A stretch of DNA of 5,047 bases, taken from the NCBI GenBank assembly GCA_016297165.1, contig JAEDHF010000127.1, forward strand, positions 1-5,047, written 5' to 3'. This stretch comes from Oscillospiraceae bacterium (GTDB lineage Bacteria; Bacillota; Clostridia; Oscillospirales; Ruminococcaceae). A model generated the notes under the pieces. The model was not told the origin of the DNA and made no database searches. It saw nothing but the letters and a program-made list of their open reading frames with translations. Each line of letters opens with the position of its first letter. Position 1 is the stretch's first letter. This document shows, one piece after another, positions 1 through 5,047 of the stretch. The position numbers and the translations under genes are program-made.

Positions 1-354
1 CGAAAAAACGCTGAAGGTTTCGCCGTAAAAGACTATATCCGAAAAATAAGTGATTATAAGGGTAAGCCCGAGCCATGCCTTAAGCTCAAAAGCCGACATA
101 TCGGTAAGTATGACGGCACTCAGCTTGAATTCGCCCAGCTTTGAGCCTGCAATAAGCACTATAGCTAAAACAGCCTGCCAGGTTATTGCAACCGGGGTGA
201 AATTGAACAGCATTATGGGCGTCATAAATACTGCGGTAGCCAAAGCCATAATAAAGGTCAGCTCATTTCCGTTAAGCTTTCCTTTTGAAACGCAGTATTT
301 GTCGCTTAACGAGGTAATTATATAACAAAAAGCCGCAATATATACACTAAGCAT
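1..354 (-). CDS. EamA/DMT-type multi-span membrane transporter, N-terminal part (runs off left edge)
   Basis: The minus strand is open from an ATG at 354-352 to the window edge, giving 118 residues with no stop. The start is set by AAGGAG (361-366 on the plus strand as ctcctt), six bases upstream of the ATG. The product is very hydrophobic, with likely membrane segments at about residues 1-17, 32-51, 57-73 and 91-108. Near the end, the stretch around residues 84-115 (TDMSAFELKAW, then YFSDIVFYGETFS) resembles the end of the first EamA repeat, where a hydrophobic helix is followed by a conserved G-E pair. DMT/EamA proteins usually have ten spans in two repeats and export small metabolites across the cytoplasmic membrane. 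No substrate can be inferred, and most of the second half lies outside the window. It is transcribed divergently from the ruv genes, from its own promoter. The membrane protein call is firm; the EamA assignment is moderate and made by pattern only. Confidence 0.65.
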   Translation of the reverse strand, partial: MLSVYIAAFCYIITSLSDKYCVSKGKLNGNELTFIMALATAVFMTPIMLFNFTPVAITWQAVLAIVLIAGSKLGEFKLSAVILTDMSAFELKAWLGLTLIITYFSDIVFYGETFSVFS

Positions 355-381
355 AATAGTCTCCTTATAGCATTTACCTGT

Positions 382-398
382 AGATTATATTACAATCT
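382..398. repeat. Imperfect 17-bp palindrome over the minus-strand -10 box
   Basis: The plus-strand sequence AGATTATATTACAATCT has 8-base arms (382-389 and 391-398) around a central base at 390, with one mismatched pair (387/393). It covers the whole -10 hexamer of the divergent membrane-protein promoter and part of its spacer. That position would suit a repressor operator. The sequence is AT-rich, so chance is a real alternative, and I cannot assign a regulator family. Confidence 0.35.
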
Positions 399-412
399 TG
401 TGATAAAGTCAA
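384..412 (-). promoter_or_regulatory. Sigma-A-type promoter for the minus-strand membrane protein gene
   Basis: Read on the minus strand, TTGACT (412-407) and a perfect TATAAT (389-384) are separated by exactly 17 bases. Transcription should begin near 377, leaving a leader of about 23 bases that holds the AAGGAG site before the ATG at 354. The -10 lies inside an imperfect 17-bp palindrome (382-398), a possible repressor site. Confidence 0.8.
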
Positions 413-445
413 TAGCTCAATAGTTTTGTAAAGTATTTTTGCACA

Positions 446-478
446 TATATCACAGTTTTTTTACTAAAGAGTGATATA
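446..478. repeat. Spaced inverted repeat in the divergent control region
   Basis: TATATCAC (446-453) and its exact reverse complement GTGATATA (471-478) flank a 17-base AT-rich spacer. Their centres are 25 bases apart, roughly two and a half DNA turns. A related GTGATA (400-405) lies in the spacer of the minus-strand promoter. The repeat lies upstream of both promoters, so it may be a paired binding site for a dimeric regulator. As RNA the stem would be weak, and it has no terminator character. Confidence 0.3.
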
Positions 479-494
479 AAATGAAAATTCAGAC

Positions 495-508
495 AAAACA
501 GCTGTTTT
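495..508. repeat. Perfect 14-bp palindrome upstream of the ruv promoter
   Basis: AAAACAGCTGTTTT is a perfect uninterrupted palindrome ending 13 bases before the -35 box of the ruvC promoter. It is centred about 56 bases upstream of the predicted start site. With no loop it is not a sensible RNA hairpin, so a protein binding site is the likelier role if it has one. The following T and A tracts (505-520) could also act as an AT-rich upstream element. Confidence 0.35.
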
Positions 509-521
509 TTTAATATATAAG

Positions 522-550
522 TTGCAATTATTACTGAAATGTGTTATAAT
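522..550 (+). promoter_or_regulatory. Strong extended -10 promoter driving the ruvC-ruvA-ruvB-glmM gene run
   Basis: TTGCAA (522-527) and a perfect TATAAT (545-550) are separated by 17 bases. A TG at 542-543 gives the extended -10 form TGTTATAAT. The predicted transcription start is near 557, about 30 bases ahead of the ruvC ATG. No GAAC-N4-GTTC LexA/DinR box is present anywhere from 355 to 587, so the sequence gives no support for SOS control of the Bacillus type. The last two bases of the -10 are shared with the palindrome at 549-566. Confidence 0.82.
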
Positions 551-566
551 AATATCTTGATATTAT
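549..566. promoter_or_regulatory. 18-bp inverted repeat over the ruv transcription start, candidate operator
   Basis: ATAATATC (549-556) and GATATTAT (559-566) are perfect 8-base reverse complements separated by TT. The element starts in the last two bases of the -10 box and is centred on the predicted start near 557. A dimeric repressor bound here would block promoter opening. No known regulator consensus is recognised, and the low-complexity A/T content means that chance symmetry cannot be excluded. Confidence 0.42.
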
Positions 567-586
567 ATATAGTATAGGTGCTTGAT

Positions 587-1096
587 ATGAGAATTATCGG
601 TATAGACCCGGGATATGCCATTGTAGGCTTCGGAATAATTGAATATAACAAGGCGAGCTTCAGTACGATACGGTACGGAGCGATAACGACCCCTGCCGAT
701 ATGGACTTCAACAGCAGATTAAAGGTTATATACGACGACCTTTGCAGCGTTCTCGACAGCTTTAAGCCCGATTTTCTCGCCATTGAAAAGCTCTATTTTA
801 CCTCAAACCAGAAAACTGCGATAGCAGTCGCCGAAGCGAGAGGAGTTACTCTCCTTGCGGCAAGGCAAAGAGATATTCCCATTTACGAATATACCCCTCT
901 ACAGGTCAAGCAATCTGTAACCGGCTACGGAAAGGCGATAAAAAAGCAGGTGCAGGAAATGACGAAGCGAATTCTTAATCTCCCCGAAATACCTAAGCCC
1001 GACGATACCGCCGACGCCTTAGCTATTGCAGTTTGCCATGCCCATTCATACAATTCGAGACTTAGTGACATAATGGATTTACAGATAGAAAAATGA
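587..1096 (+). CDS. ruvC: RuvC, Holliday junction endonuclease
   Basis: RuvC is the Mg2+-dependent resolvase that nicks two opposed strands of a Holliday junction so that recombination intermediates separate into two duplexes. The 169-residue product has the usual length and RNase H-like fold signature. The N-terminus MRIIGIDPG carries D7, AIEKLYF carries E67, and the C-terminal DDTADALAIA carries D140 and D143. These match the E. coli catalytic set D7, E66, D138 and D141. The TGYGKAIKKQV segment (112-122) matches the conserved basic junction-binding region. I chose ATG 587 because AGGTG (576-580) lies six bases before it and the protein then starts as in other RuvCs. An in-frame GTG at 578 would add three residues but overlaps this site. 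It is the first gene after the promoter at 522-550, and its TGA overlaps the next ATG by four bases. Confidence 0.96.
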   Translation: MRIIGIDPGYAIVGFGIIEYNKASFSTIRYGAITTPADMDFNSRLKVIYDDLCSVLDSFKPDFLAIEKLYFTSNQKTAIAVAEARGVTLLAARQRDIPIYEYTPLQVKQSVTGYGKAIKKQVQEMTKRILNLPEIPKPDDTADALAIAVCHAHSYNSRLSDIMDLQIEK

Positions 1097-2079
1097 AGAA
1101 TAAAATGAAAAGAAAAAGGTTTAAAAACCCAGAAATTTTACCGATGATAGTTTCCCTTATCGCTTTCGGCTTCAATATCGCAATTTCCGTTTTGATTACG
1201 GGCAGTGATGAAATCACCTCAAGAACCTTTATGTATATTGGGATTTTCTGCCTTATTCTTTCCTTTTTTATGCCTATTATAGCCAAAGCCTACACATATT
1301 CGGGCTTTTTCCAAATAGAAGGAGTAAGCCACGCTCAGATTATAAACACCTATAATCTTACAGGCTGGATTAAAGGAAAATACCTTTTTCTTGACGCAGT
1401 AGGCTACAGAGCCAGAAATGAATTTTCAGAAGCGTTTTTCGCTTTCAATAATTGTCTCGCCGTAGCAACCGATAGCAGACTGAGAAAAGCCTGTTATCAG
1501 GAGCTTGCAGTAAATATGCCGAGAGAGCTTGTAAATATTCCTATTCTCATAAACGGCTTTAAGGAATTCTCCGAGGACGATGTTATCTTCAACGAAATTG
1601 CAAGCTATTATATGTGGTTTGAAAATGCCGACGATAAGGAAGGCAGAGAGTTTTTCGAGAAGGCGGTCGAGCTTAGCACAAGCAACGAAAGAAAAAGTCA
1701 CGCATACTTTTATCTTGGTCTTAAAAAGCTTTACGCCTCGGAATATGAGGAAGCTATCGAACTGCTTTTAAAATCAGAGGAACTGAACAACAATCCTCCC
1801 GCTTATCTCTATCTTGATATTGCCGTAAACTACGCCTGCCTTAAGGACAACGACAACGCAAGGAAATACGCCTTAAAGGCGGCGTCAAAGGTGGACAATT
1901 CGGGAGATATCGACTACATAAAGGAAAAGCTTGACTATCTGTTCAGGATAAACTCTTCGGAAATAAATCCGGAAACGGAAAGGCTTGTTAAAGAGCTGCA
2001 CAGACGAAACGAGGCAAATCAGGATAATTCAATCAAAATGGCTGATATAGGAAAGAAAGTCGAGGAAATTTTAAAATGA
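1093..2079 (+). CDS. Membrane-anchored TPR-like protein of unknown function, inside the ruv operon
   Basis: I do not recognise this 328-residue protein as a named family. It opens with a very basic tail (about residues 2-11, K/R-rich). Two likely membrane spans follow, at about 14-36 and 46-66, joined by a short acidic loop. By the positive-inside rule, both the tail and the large C-terminal part should face the cytoplasm. The remainder is helical and TPR-like: about 94-126, 165-195, 203-233 and 237-268. The last two fit best, with L208, G209 and A221 in one and Y240, A244, Y247, A256 and A263 in the other. A charged tail ends the protein. TPR arrays usually bind protein partners, and no catalytic motif is visible. 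ATG 1093 overlaps the ruvC stop (ATGA) without a strong ribosome site, suggesting translational coupling. ATG 1105 is an alternative start. The gene end overlaps ruvA, again ATGA, so the protein is made together with the resolvasome. Confidence 0.85.
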   Translation: MKNKMKRKRFKNPEILPMIVSLIAFGFNIAISVLITGSDEITSRTFMYIGIFCLILSFFMPIIAKAYTYSGFFQIEGVSHAQIINTYNLTGWIKGKYLFLDAVGYRARNEFSEAFFAFNNCLAVATDSRLRKACYQELAVNMPRELVNIPILINGFKEFSEDDVIFNEIASYYMWFENADDKEGREFFEKAVELSTSNERKSHAYFYLGLKKLYASEYEEAIELLLKSEELNNNPPAYLYLDIAVNYACLKDNDNARKYALKAASKVDNSGDIDYIKEKLDYLFRINSSEINPETERLVKELHRRNEANQDNSIKMADIGKKVEEILK

Positions 2080-2681
2080 TATACAGCGTAAGAGGAAAAC
2101 TCATTCATACAGAACAAAATCTTGCAGTGGTTGAATGCGGTGGCGTAGGCTATGCCTGCAGAACTACCGCCTATACCCTCTCCCCTCTTAAAACGGGCGA
2201 GGATGTTACTCTATTCACATATATGAACGTAAGAGAGGACGCTGTTGAGCTTTTCGGATTCGGCGATAAAACTGAGCTTAATTGCTTTAAAATGCTTCTT
2301 ACGGTTTCGGGAGTAGGACCTAAAGCAGCGCTTTCTATCCTCTCCGATTTATCGCCCCAGGCCTTTGCCTTATGTGTTGCGGGCGGCGACAGTAAGCTTC
2401 TCACCCGTTCACAAGGCATAGGTAAGAAAATTGCGGACAGAATCGTCCTTGAGCTTAAGGATAAGCTATCGGGACAGCTTGATACAATCTCTTCAGATAC
2501 CTACACCGAGCTTTCCACACCGAATATACCTGTTGGCAACAATGCAAATGAGGCACTTTCCGCTCTTGTTGTTCTCGGCTTTTCTACCCAGCAGGCACAG
2601 AAGGCTTTATCGGGTCTCCCCTCCGATATGTCGGTATCTGAAATGGTTAAGGAGGGTCTGAAAAAAATCAGTAGCCTTTAA
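2076..2681 (+). CDS. ruvA: RuvA, Holliday junction-binding subunit of the branch migration complex
   Basis: RuvA forms tetramers that hold the Holliday junction in a flat square and load the RuvB rings on opposite arms. The 201-residue length is normal for the family. Domain I (about 1-62) is the OB fold beginning MIYSVRGKL. It contains NVREDAVELFGF with E54 and D55, the acidic pin residues equivalent to E. coli E55 and D56. Domain II holds two helix-hairpin-helix motifs, VSGVGPKAA (77-85) and SQGIGKKIADRI (112-123), which grip the DNA backbone. A flexible linker (about 131-153) leads to domain III (about 155-201), which contacts RuvB. The start ATG overlaps the stop of the preceding TPR-like gene by four bases and has a GAGG site (2062-2065) ten bases upstream inside that gene. 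ruvB follows after 34 bases. Confidence 0.97.
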   Translation: MIYSVRGKLIHTEQNLAVVECGGVGYACRTTAYTLSPLKTGEDVTLFTYMNVREDAVELFGFGDKTELNCFKMLLTVSGVGPKAALSILSDLSPQAFALCVAGGDSKLLTRSQGIGKKIADRIVLELKDKLSGQLDTISSDTYTELSTPNIPVGNNANEALSALVVLGFSTQQAQKALSGLPSDMSVSEMVKEGLKKISSL

Positions 2682-2702
2682 CCCTTAAGCTGCATATAAT
2701 AC

Positions 2703-2708
2703 AGGAGG
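2703..2708 (+). promoter_or_regulatory. Consensus ribosome binding site for ruvB
   Basis: A full AGGAGG lies seven bases before ATG 2716 and fixes the ruvB start. It is the strongest such site in the window, stronger than those of ruvC and ruvA, which would suit the higher need for RuvB (two hexamers per junction). That stoichiometric reading is inference. Confidence 0.85.
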
Positions 2709-2715
2709 AAAAGAA

Positions 2716-3756
2716 ATGATTGAGCTGAGCGACAATCAGAATAATCGTACGGAAAGAATAATTGAACCTGTTCTTACCCCTGACGATGTTGATATAGAGT
2801 TTAGTCTGCGTCCAAAGTACCTTAACGAGTATATCGGACAGGATAAGGTTAAGGAGAATCTCAAAATATTTATTGAAGCCGCTAAGGGGAGAGGCGAAAG
2901 CCTTGACCATGTGCTTTTATACGGTCCTCCCGGACTGGGAAAAACTACTCTTGCAGGCATAATTGCCAACGAAATGGGAGTAAACATCAAGATTACCTCG
3001 GGACCGGCAATCGAAAAGCCAGGCGATTTAGCGGCACTTCTGACCAATCTTAAGGACGGTGACGTGTTATTTATCGACGAGATTCACCGCCTTTCAAGAC
3101 AGGTTGAAGAGGTTTTATACCCCGCTATGGAGGATAATGTTCTTGATATAATTATCGGTAAGGGTCCTTCAGCACAGTCGATAAGAATAGATTTGCCGAA
3201 ATTTACCCTTGTAGGTGCTACGACCCGTGCAGGTCAGCTTACGGGACCTCTTCGTGACCGCTTCGGCGTTATCCAGCGTTTAGAGCTTTATACCGAGGAA
3301 CAGCTCTGCGATATAGTAATGCGTTCCTCTGTAATTCTCTCGATTCCTACATTAAAAGAGGGCGCCTATGAGCTTGCAAGACGTTCGAGAGGAACACCGA
3401 GAATAGCAAACCGTCTCTTAAAAAGAGTACGTGACTTTGCAGAAGTAATGGGCGACGGAAAAATAACAAAGGAGCTTGCTGATATTGCCCTTGACAGGCT
3501 TGAAATAGATAAGCTTGGACTTGACAGCCTTGACAGGCGTATGCTTACGATGATTATAAAGGGCTATAACGGCGGTCCCGTGGGACTTGAAACCCTTGCC
3601 TCTGCTTTAGGCGAAGAGGCAGTAACCCTGGAGGATGTATGCGAGCCTTTCCTTATGCAGTTAGGCTTTATCGCAAGAACTCCGAGAGGACGAACGGCTA
3701 CTGCGCTGGCTTATTCCCATCTCGGACTTGAACAACAGGGTCAGCAGACCTTTTAA
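2716..3756 (+). CDS. ruvB: RuvB, AAA+ branch migration motor
   Basis: RuvB forms hexameric rings that pump duplex DNA through the RuvA-bound junction using ATP. The 346 residues are close to the usual 330-350. After a variable N-terminal tail (about 1-25) come RPKYLNEYIGQ (32-42), Walker A GPPGLGKT (70-77) and Walker B LFIDEIH (118-124) with D121 and E122. Sensor 1 lies in VGATTRAG (166-173). LRDRFG (179-184) holds R182, aligning with the E. coli arginine finger R174, and sensor 2 is in GTPRIANRL (226-234). The C-terminal winged-helix DNA-binding domain (about 263-335) ends with the RTPRGR signature (321-326). No key residue is missing. It lies 34 bases after ruvA and 24 bases before glmM, with no terminator on either side, so it is most likely cotranscribed with both. 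Confidence 0.98.
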   Translation: MIELSDNQNNRTERIIEPVLTPDDVDIEFSLRPKYLNEYIGQDKVKENLKIFIEAAKGRGESLDHVLLYGPPGLGKTTLAGIIANEMGVNIKITSGPAIEKPGDLAALLTNLKDGDVLFIDEIHRLSRQVEEVLYPAMEDNVLDIIIGKGPSAQSIRIDLPKFTLVGATTRAGQLTGPLRDRFGVIQRLELYTEEQLCDIVMRSSVILSIPTLKEGAYELARRSRGTPRIANRLLKRVRDFAEVMGDGKITKELADIALDRLEIDKLGLDSLDRRMLTMIIKGYNGGPVGLETLASALGEEAVTLEDVCEPFLMQLGFIARTPRGRTATALAYSHLGLEQQGQQTF

Positions 3757-3780
3757 ATAAGTATTATCAGGAGATTCATT

Positions 3781-5047
3781 ATGGGTAGATTATTCGGAAC
3801 CGACGGTGCAAGAGGAGTCGCTATTACAGAGCTCACCTGCGAAACAGCCATGAACATAGGCAGAGCGGCGGCAATAGTTCTTACAAAGCATAAACCTGCC
3901 TCGGAAAAGGCAAGGATAATTATAGGAAAGGATACACGTATTTCCTCGGATATTCTTGAAGCGGCGCTTATTTCCGGTATTATGTCAGTAGGCGCTGATG
4001 TCGAGCTTTTGGGGGTAGTACCCACCCCTGCTGTTGCATATCTTGTCAGATACTTAGACGCAGACGCAGGTATTATGATTTCTGCTTCACATAATACAGT
4101 AGAATACAACGGAATCAAGCTTTTTGCTGGCACAGGCTTCAAGCTGCCCGACGAGGTTGAAAACGAGATTGAAGCTCTTATCCTCGATACCCCCGAAAAA
4201 ATGAAGCTAAAGAACGGTACAACTGTCGGAAGAATGAAAATTAACGAAAATGCCGCTAATTTATATGTAGAACACCTGCTTTCCACAACTAATGCCAATA
4301 TCAAGCCGATTAAGGTGCTTGTGGACTGTGCAAACGGTAGCTCAAGCAGAACTGCAAGAAAGCTTTTTACAGGACTTAACGTGGATTTCGATATAATAAA
4401 CGCAGAGCCTGACGGCTGTAATATTAACGAAGGCTGTGGCTCAACTCATGTGGAGCAGCTGTGCGATAGAGTTGTAAAAGGCGGCTACGATCTTGCAGTT
4501 TCCTTTGATGGAGACGCTGACAGATGCCTTGCTGTGGATAACAATGGTAAAATCGTTGATGGAGATAAGCTTATTGCGATTATTTCCAACAAGATGAAGA
4601 ATAACACCTCTTTAAGAAATAATACAGCAGTAGTTACCGTTATGAGCAATCTCGGCTTCCATACATATATGAAGAATAACGGTATTAACACAGTATGTAC
4701 TGCCGTCGGTGACAGGTATGTTCTTGAAGAAATGCTTAAAAACGGTTATAATATAGGCGGCGAACAGTCGGGACATATTATTTTTCTCGATTATGCTACA
4801 ACAGGCGACGGACAGCTTACCGCTGTACAGCTTATCGAGCTTCTCGCCGAAACAAAAACAAAGCTTTCCGATTTAATAAGCGGTATTCCCGATTATCCTC
4901 AGATACTCGAAAATATCAGAATTACCGACGATAAAAAAGGGCTCTGGAACAAGAATGAAAAAATCCTTTCCGTTATCGGAGAAGCTGAAACAGCTATGGG
5001 TAACGACGGAAGAATTCTCGTAAGAGAAAGCGGAACCGAGCCTCTTG
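3781..5047 (+). CDS. glmM: GlmM, phosphoglucosamine mutase (C-terminus beyond the window)
   Basis: GlmM converts glucosamine-6-phosphate to glucosamine-1-phosphate in the cytoplasm, the step leading to UDP-GlcNAc and peptidoglycan. The frame is open for 422 codons to the window end; full-length members have about 450 residues, so some 25-30 are missing. The start MGRLFGTDGARG is typical of the family, and AGGAG (3769-3773) lies seven bases before the ATG. The phosphoserine loop is ISASHN (100-105), with S103 as the residue that carries phosphate. The metal loop is DGDADR (243-248), the sugar-binding loop GGEQSGH (326-332), and the phosphate-binding loop RESGTEP (415-421) just before the edge. 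After SASHN this protein has T-V-E rather than the common P. The FGTDGARG opening and GGEQSGH loop favour GlmM over the related ManB/Pgm mutases. It follows ruvB by 24 bases without a terminator. Confidence 0.95.
   Translation, partial: MGRLFGTDGARGVAITELTCETAMNIGRAAAIVLTKHKPASEKARIIIGKDTRISSDILEAALISGIMSVGADVELLGVVPTPAVAYLVRYLDADAGIMISASHNTVEYNGIKLFAGTGFKLPDEVENEIEALILDTPEKMKLKNGTTVGRMKINENAANLYVEHLLSTTNANIKPIKVLVDCANGSSSRTARKLFTGLNVDFDIINAEPDGCNINEGCGSTHVEQLCDRVVKGGYDLAVSFDGDADRCLAVDNNGKIVDGDKLIAIISNKMKNNTSLRNNTAVVTVMSNLGFHTYMKNNGINTVCTAVGDRYVLEEMLKNGYNIGGEQSGHIIFLDYATTGDGQLTAVQLIELLAETKTKLSDLISGIPDYPQILENIRITDDKKGLWNKNEKILSVIGEAETAMGNDGRILVRESGTEPL

Noticed and set aside
50..325. Plus-strand open frame of 91 codons at the left end
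   Set aside because: The opposite strand codes for a coherent multi-span membrane protein with a good ribosome site and promoter, so this is its shadow.
495..512. Palindrome plus T-run read as an intrinsic terminator
   Set aside because: The stem has no loop and its outer pairs are only A-T, and the divergent genes here leave nothing upstream to terminate.
481..513. Ten-codon frame starting at an ATG in the intergenic region
   Set aside because: It lies upstream of the predicted ruv transcription start, has no convincing ribosome site, and is partly made by the palindrome at 495-508.
578..586. GTG start for ruvC giving three extra residues
   Set aside because: The GTG overlaps the likely AGGTG ribosome site, and the ATG at 587 gives the standard RuvC N-terminus.
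2695..2700. TATAAT between ruvA and ruvB as an internal promoter
   Set aside because: There is no -35 at a proper distance, and the implied start near 2707 would fall inside the ruvB ribosome site, leaving an unusable leader.
2736..3047. Minus-strand open frame of 103 codons inside ruvB
   Set aside because: It is fully antisense to the conserved Walker A region of RuvB, with no ribosome site or family resemblance.
3753..4304. Long open frame on the minus strand (183 codons)
   Set aside because: It lies antisense to the clear glmM frame and its product is a low-complexity Ser/Ile-rich sequence. It is a by-product of glmM codon use.

Overview
The window looks like core chromosome from a low-GC Gram-positive bacterium, most likely a Clostridia-class (Ruminococcus/Eubacterium-like) Firmicute. 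This rests on the moderately AT-rich DNA, purine-rich AGGAGG-type ribosome sites, textbook TTGACT/TATAAT promoters and the protein character. The genus-level guess is inference from style, not a database match.

Layout: on the left, a minus-strand gene for a multi-membrane-span protein of the EamA/DMT transporter type runs off the window edge (1-354). It is divergent from a plus-strand gene run that fills the rest. Between them lies a 232-bp divergent control region with a strong sigma-A-type promoter for each direction. Several inverted repeats sit there: an 18-bp palindrome with perfect 8-bp arms over the predicted plus-strand start site, a 17-bp imperfect palindrome over the -10 of the minus-strand promoter, a spaced inverted repeat and a 14-bp perfect palindrome.

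The plus-strand run is ruvC (587-1096), an unrecognised membrane-anchored TPR-like protein (1093-2079), ruvA (2076-2681), ruvB (2716-3756) and glmM (3781 to the right edge, incomplete). The first three genes are joined by two ATGA overlaps, ruvB follows after 34 bases and glmM after 24 bases. No terminator is visible between any of them, so the five are probably one operon from the promoter at 522-550.

Function: RuvA binds the four-way Holliday junction, the RuvB AAA+ rings drive branch migration and RuvC cuts the junction, so the operon holds the complete resolvasome. GlmM makes glucosamine-1-phosphate for UDP-GlcNAc and peptidoglycan, so DNA repair and cell-wall precursor synthesis share a transcript here. 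All catalytic residues I could check in RuvC, RuvB and GlmM are present. The uncharacterised component is the TPR-like membrane protein inserted between ruvC and ruvA with tight translational coupling. I saw no mobile element, CRISPR array, tRNA or rRNA.
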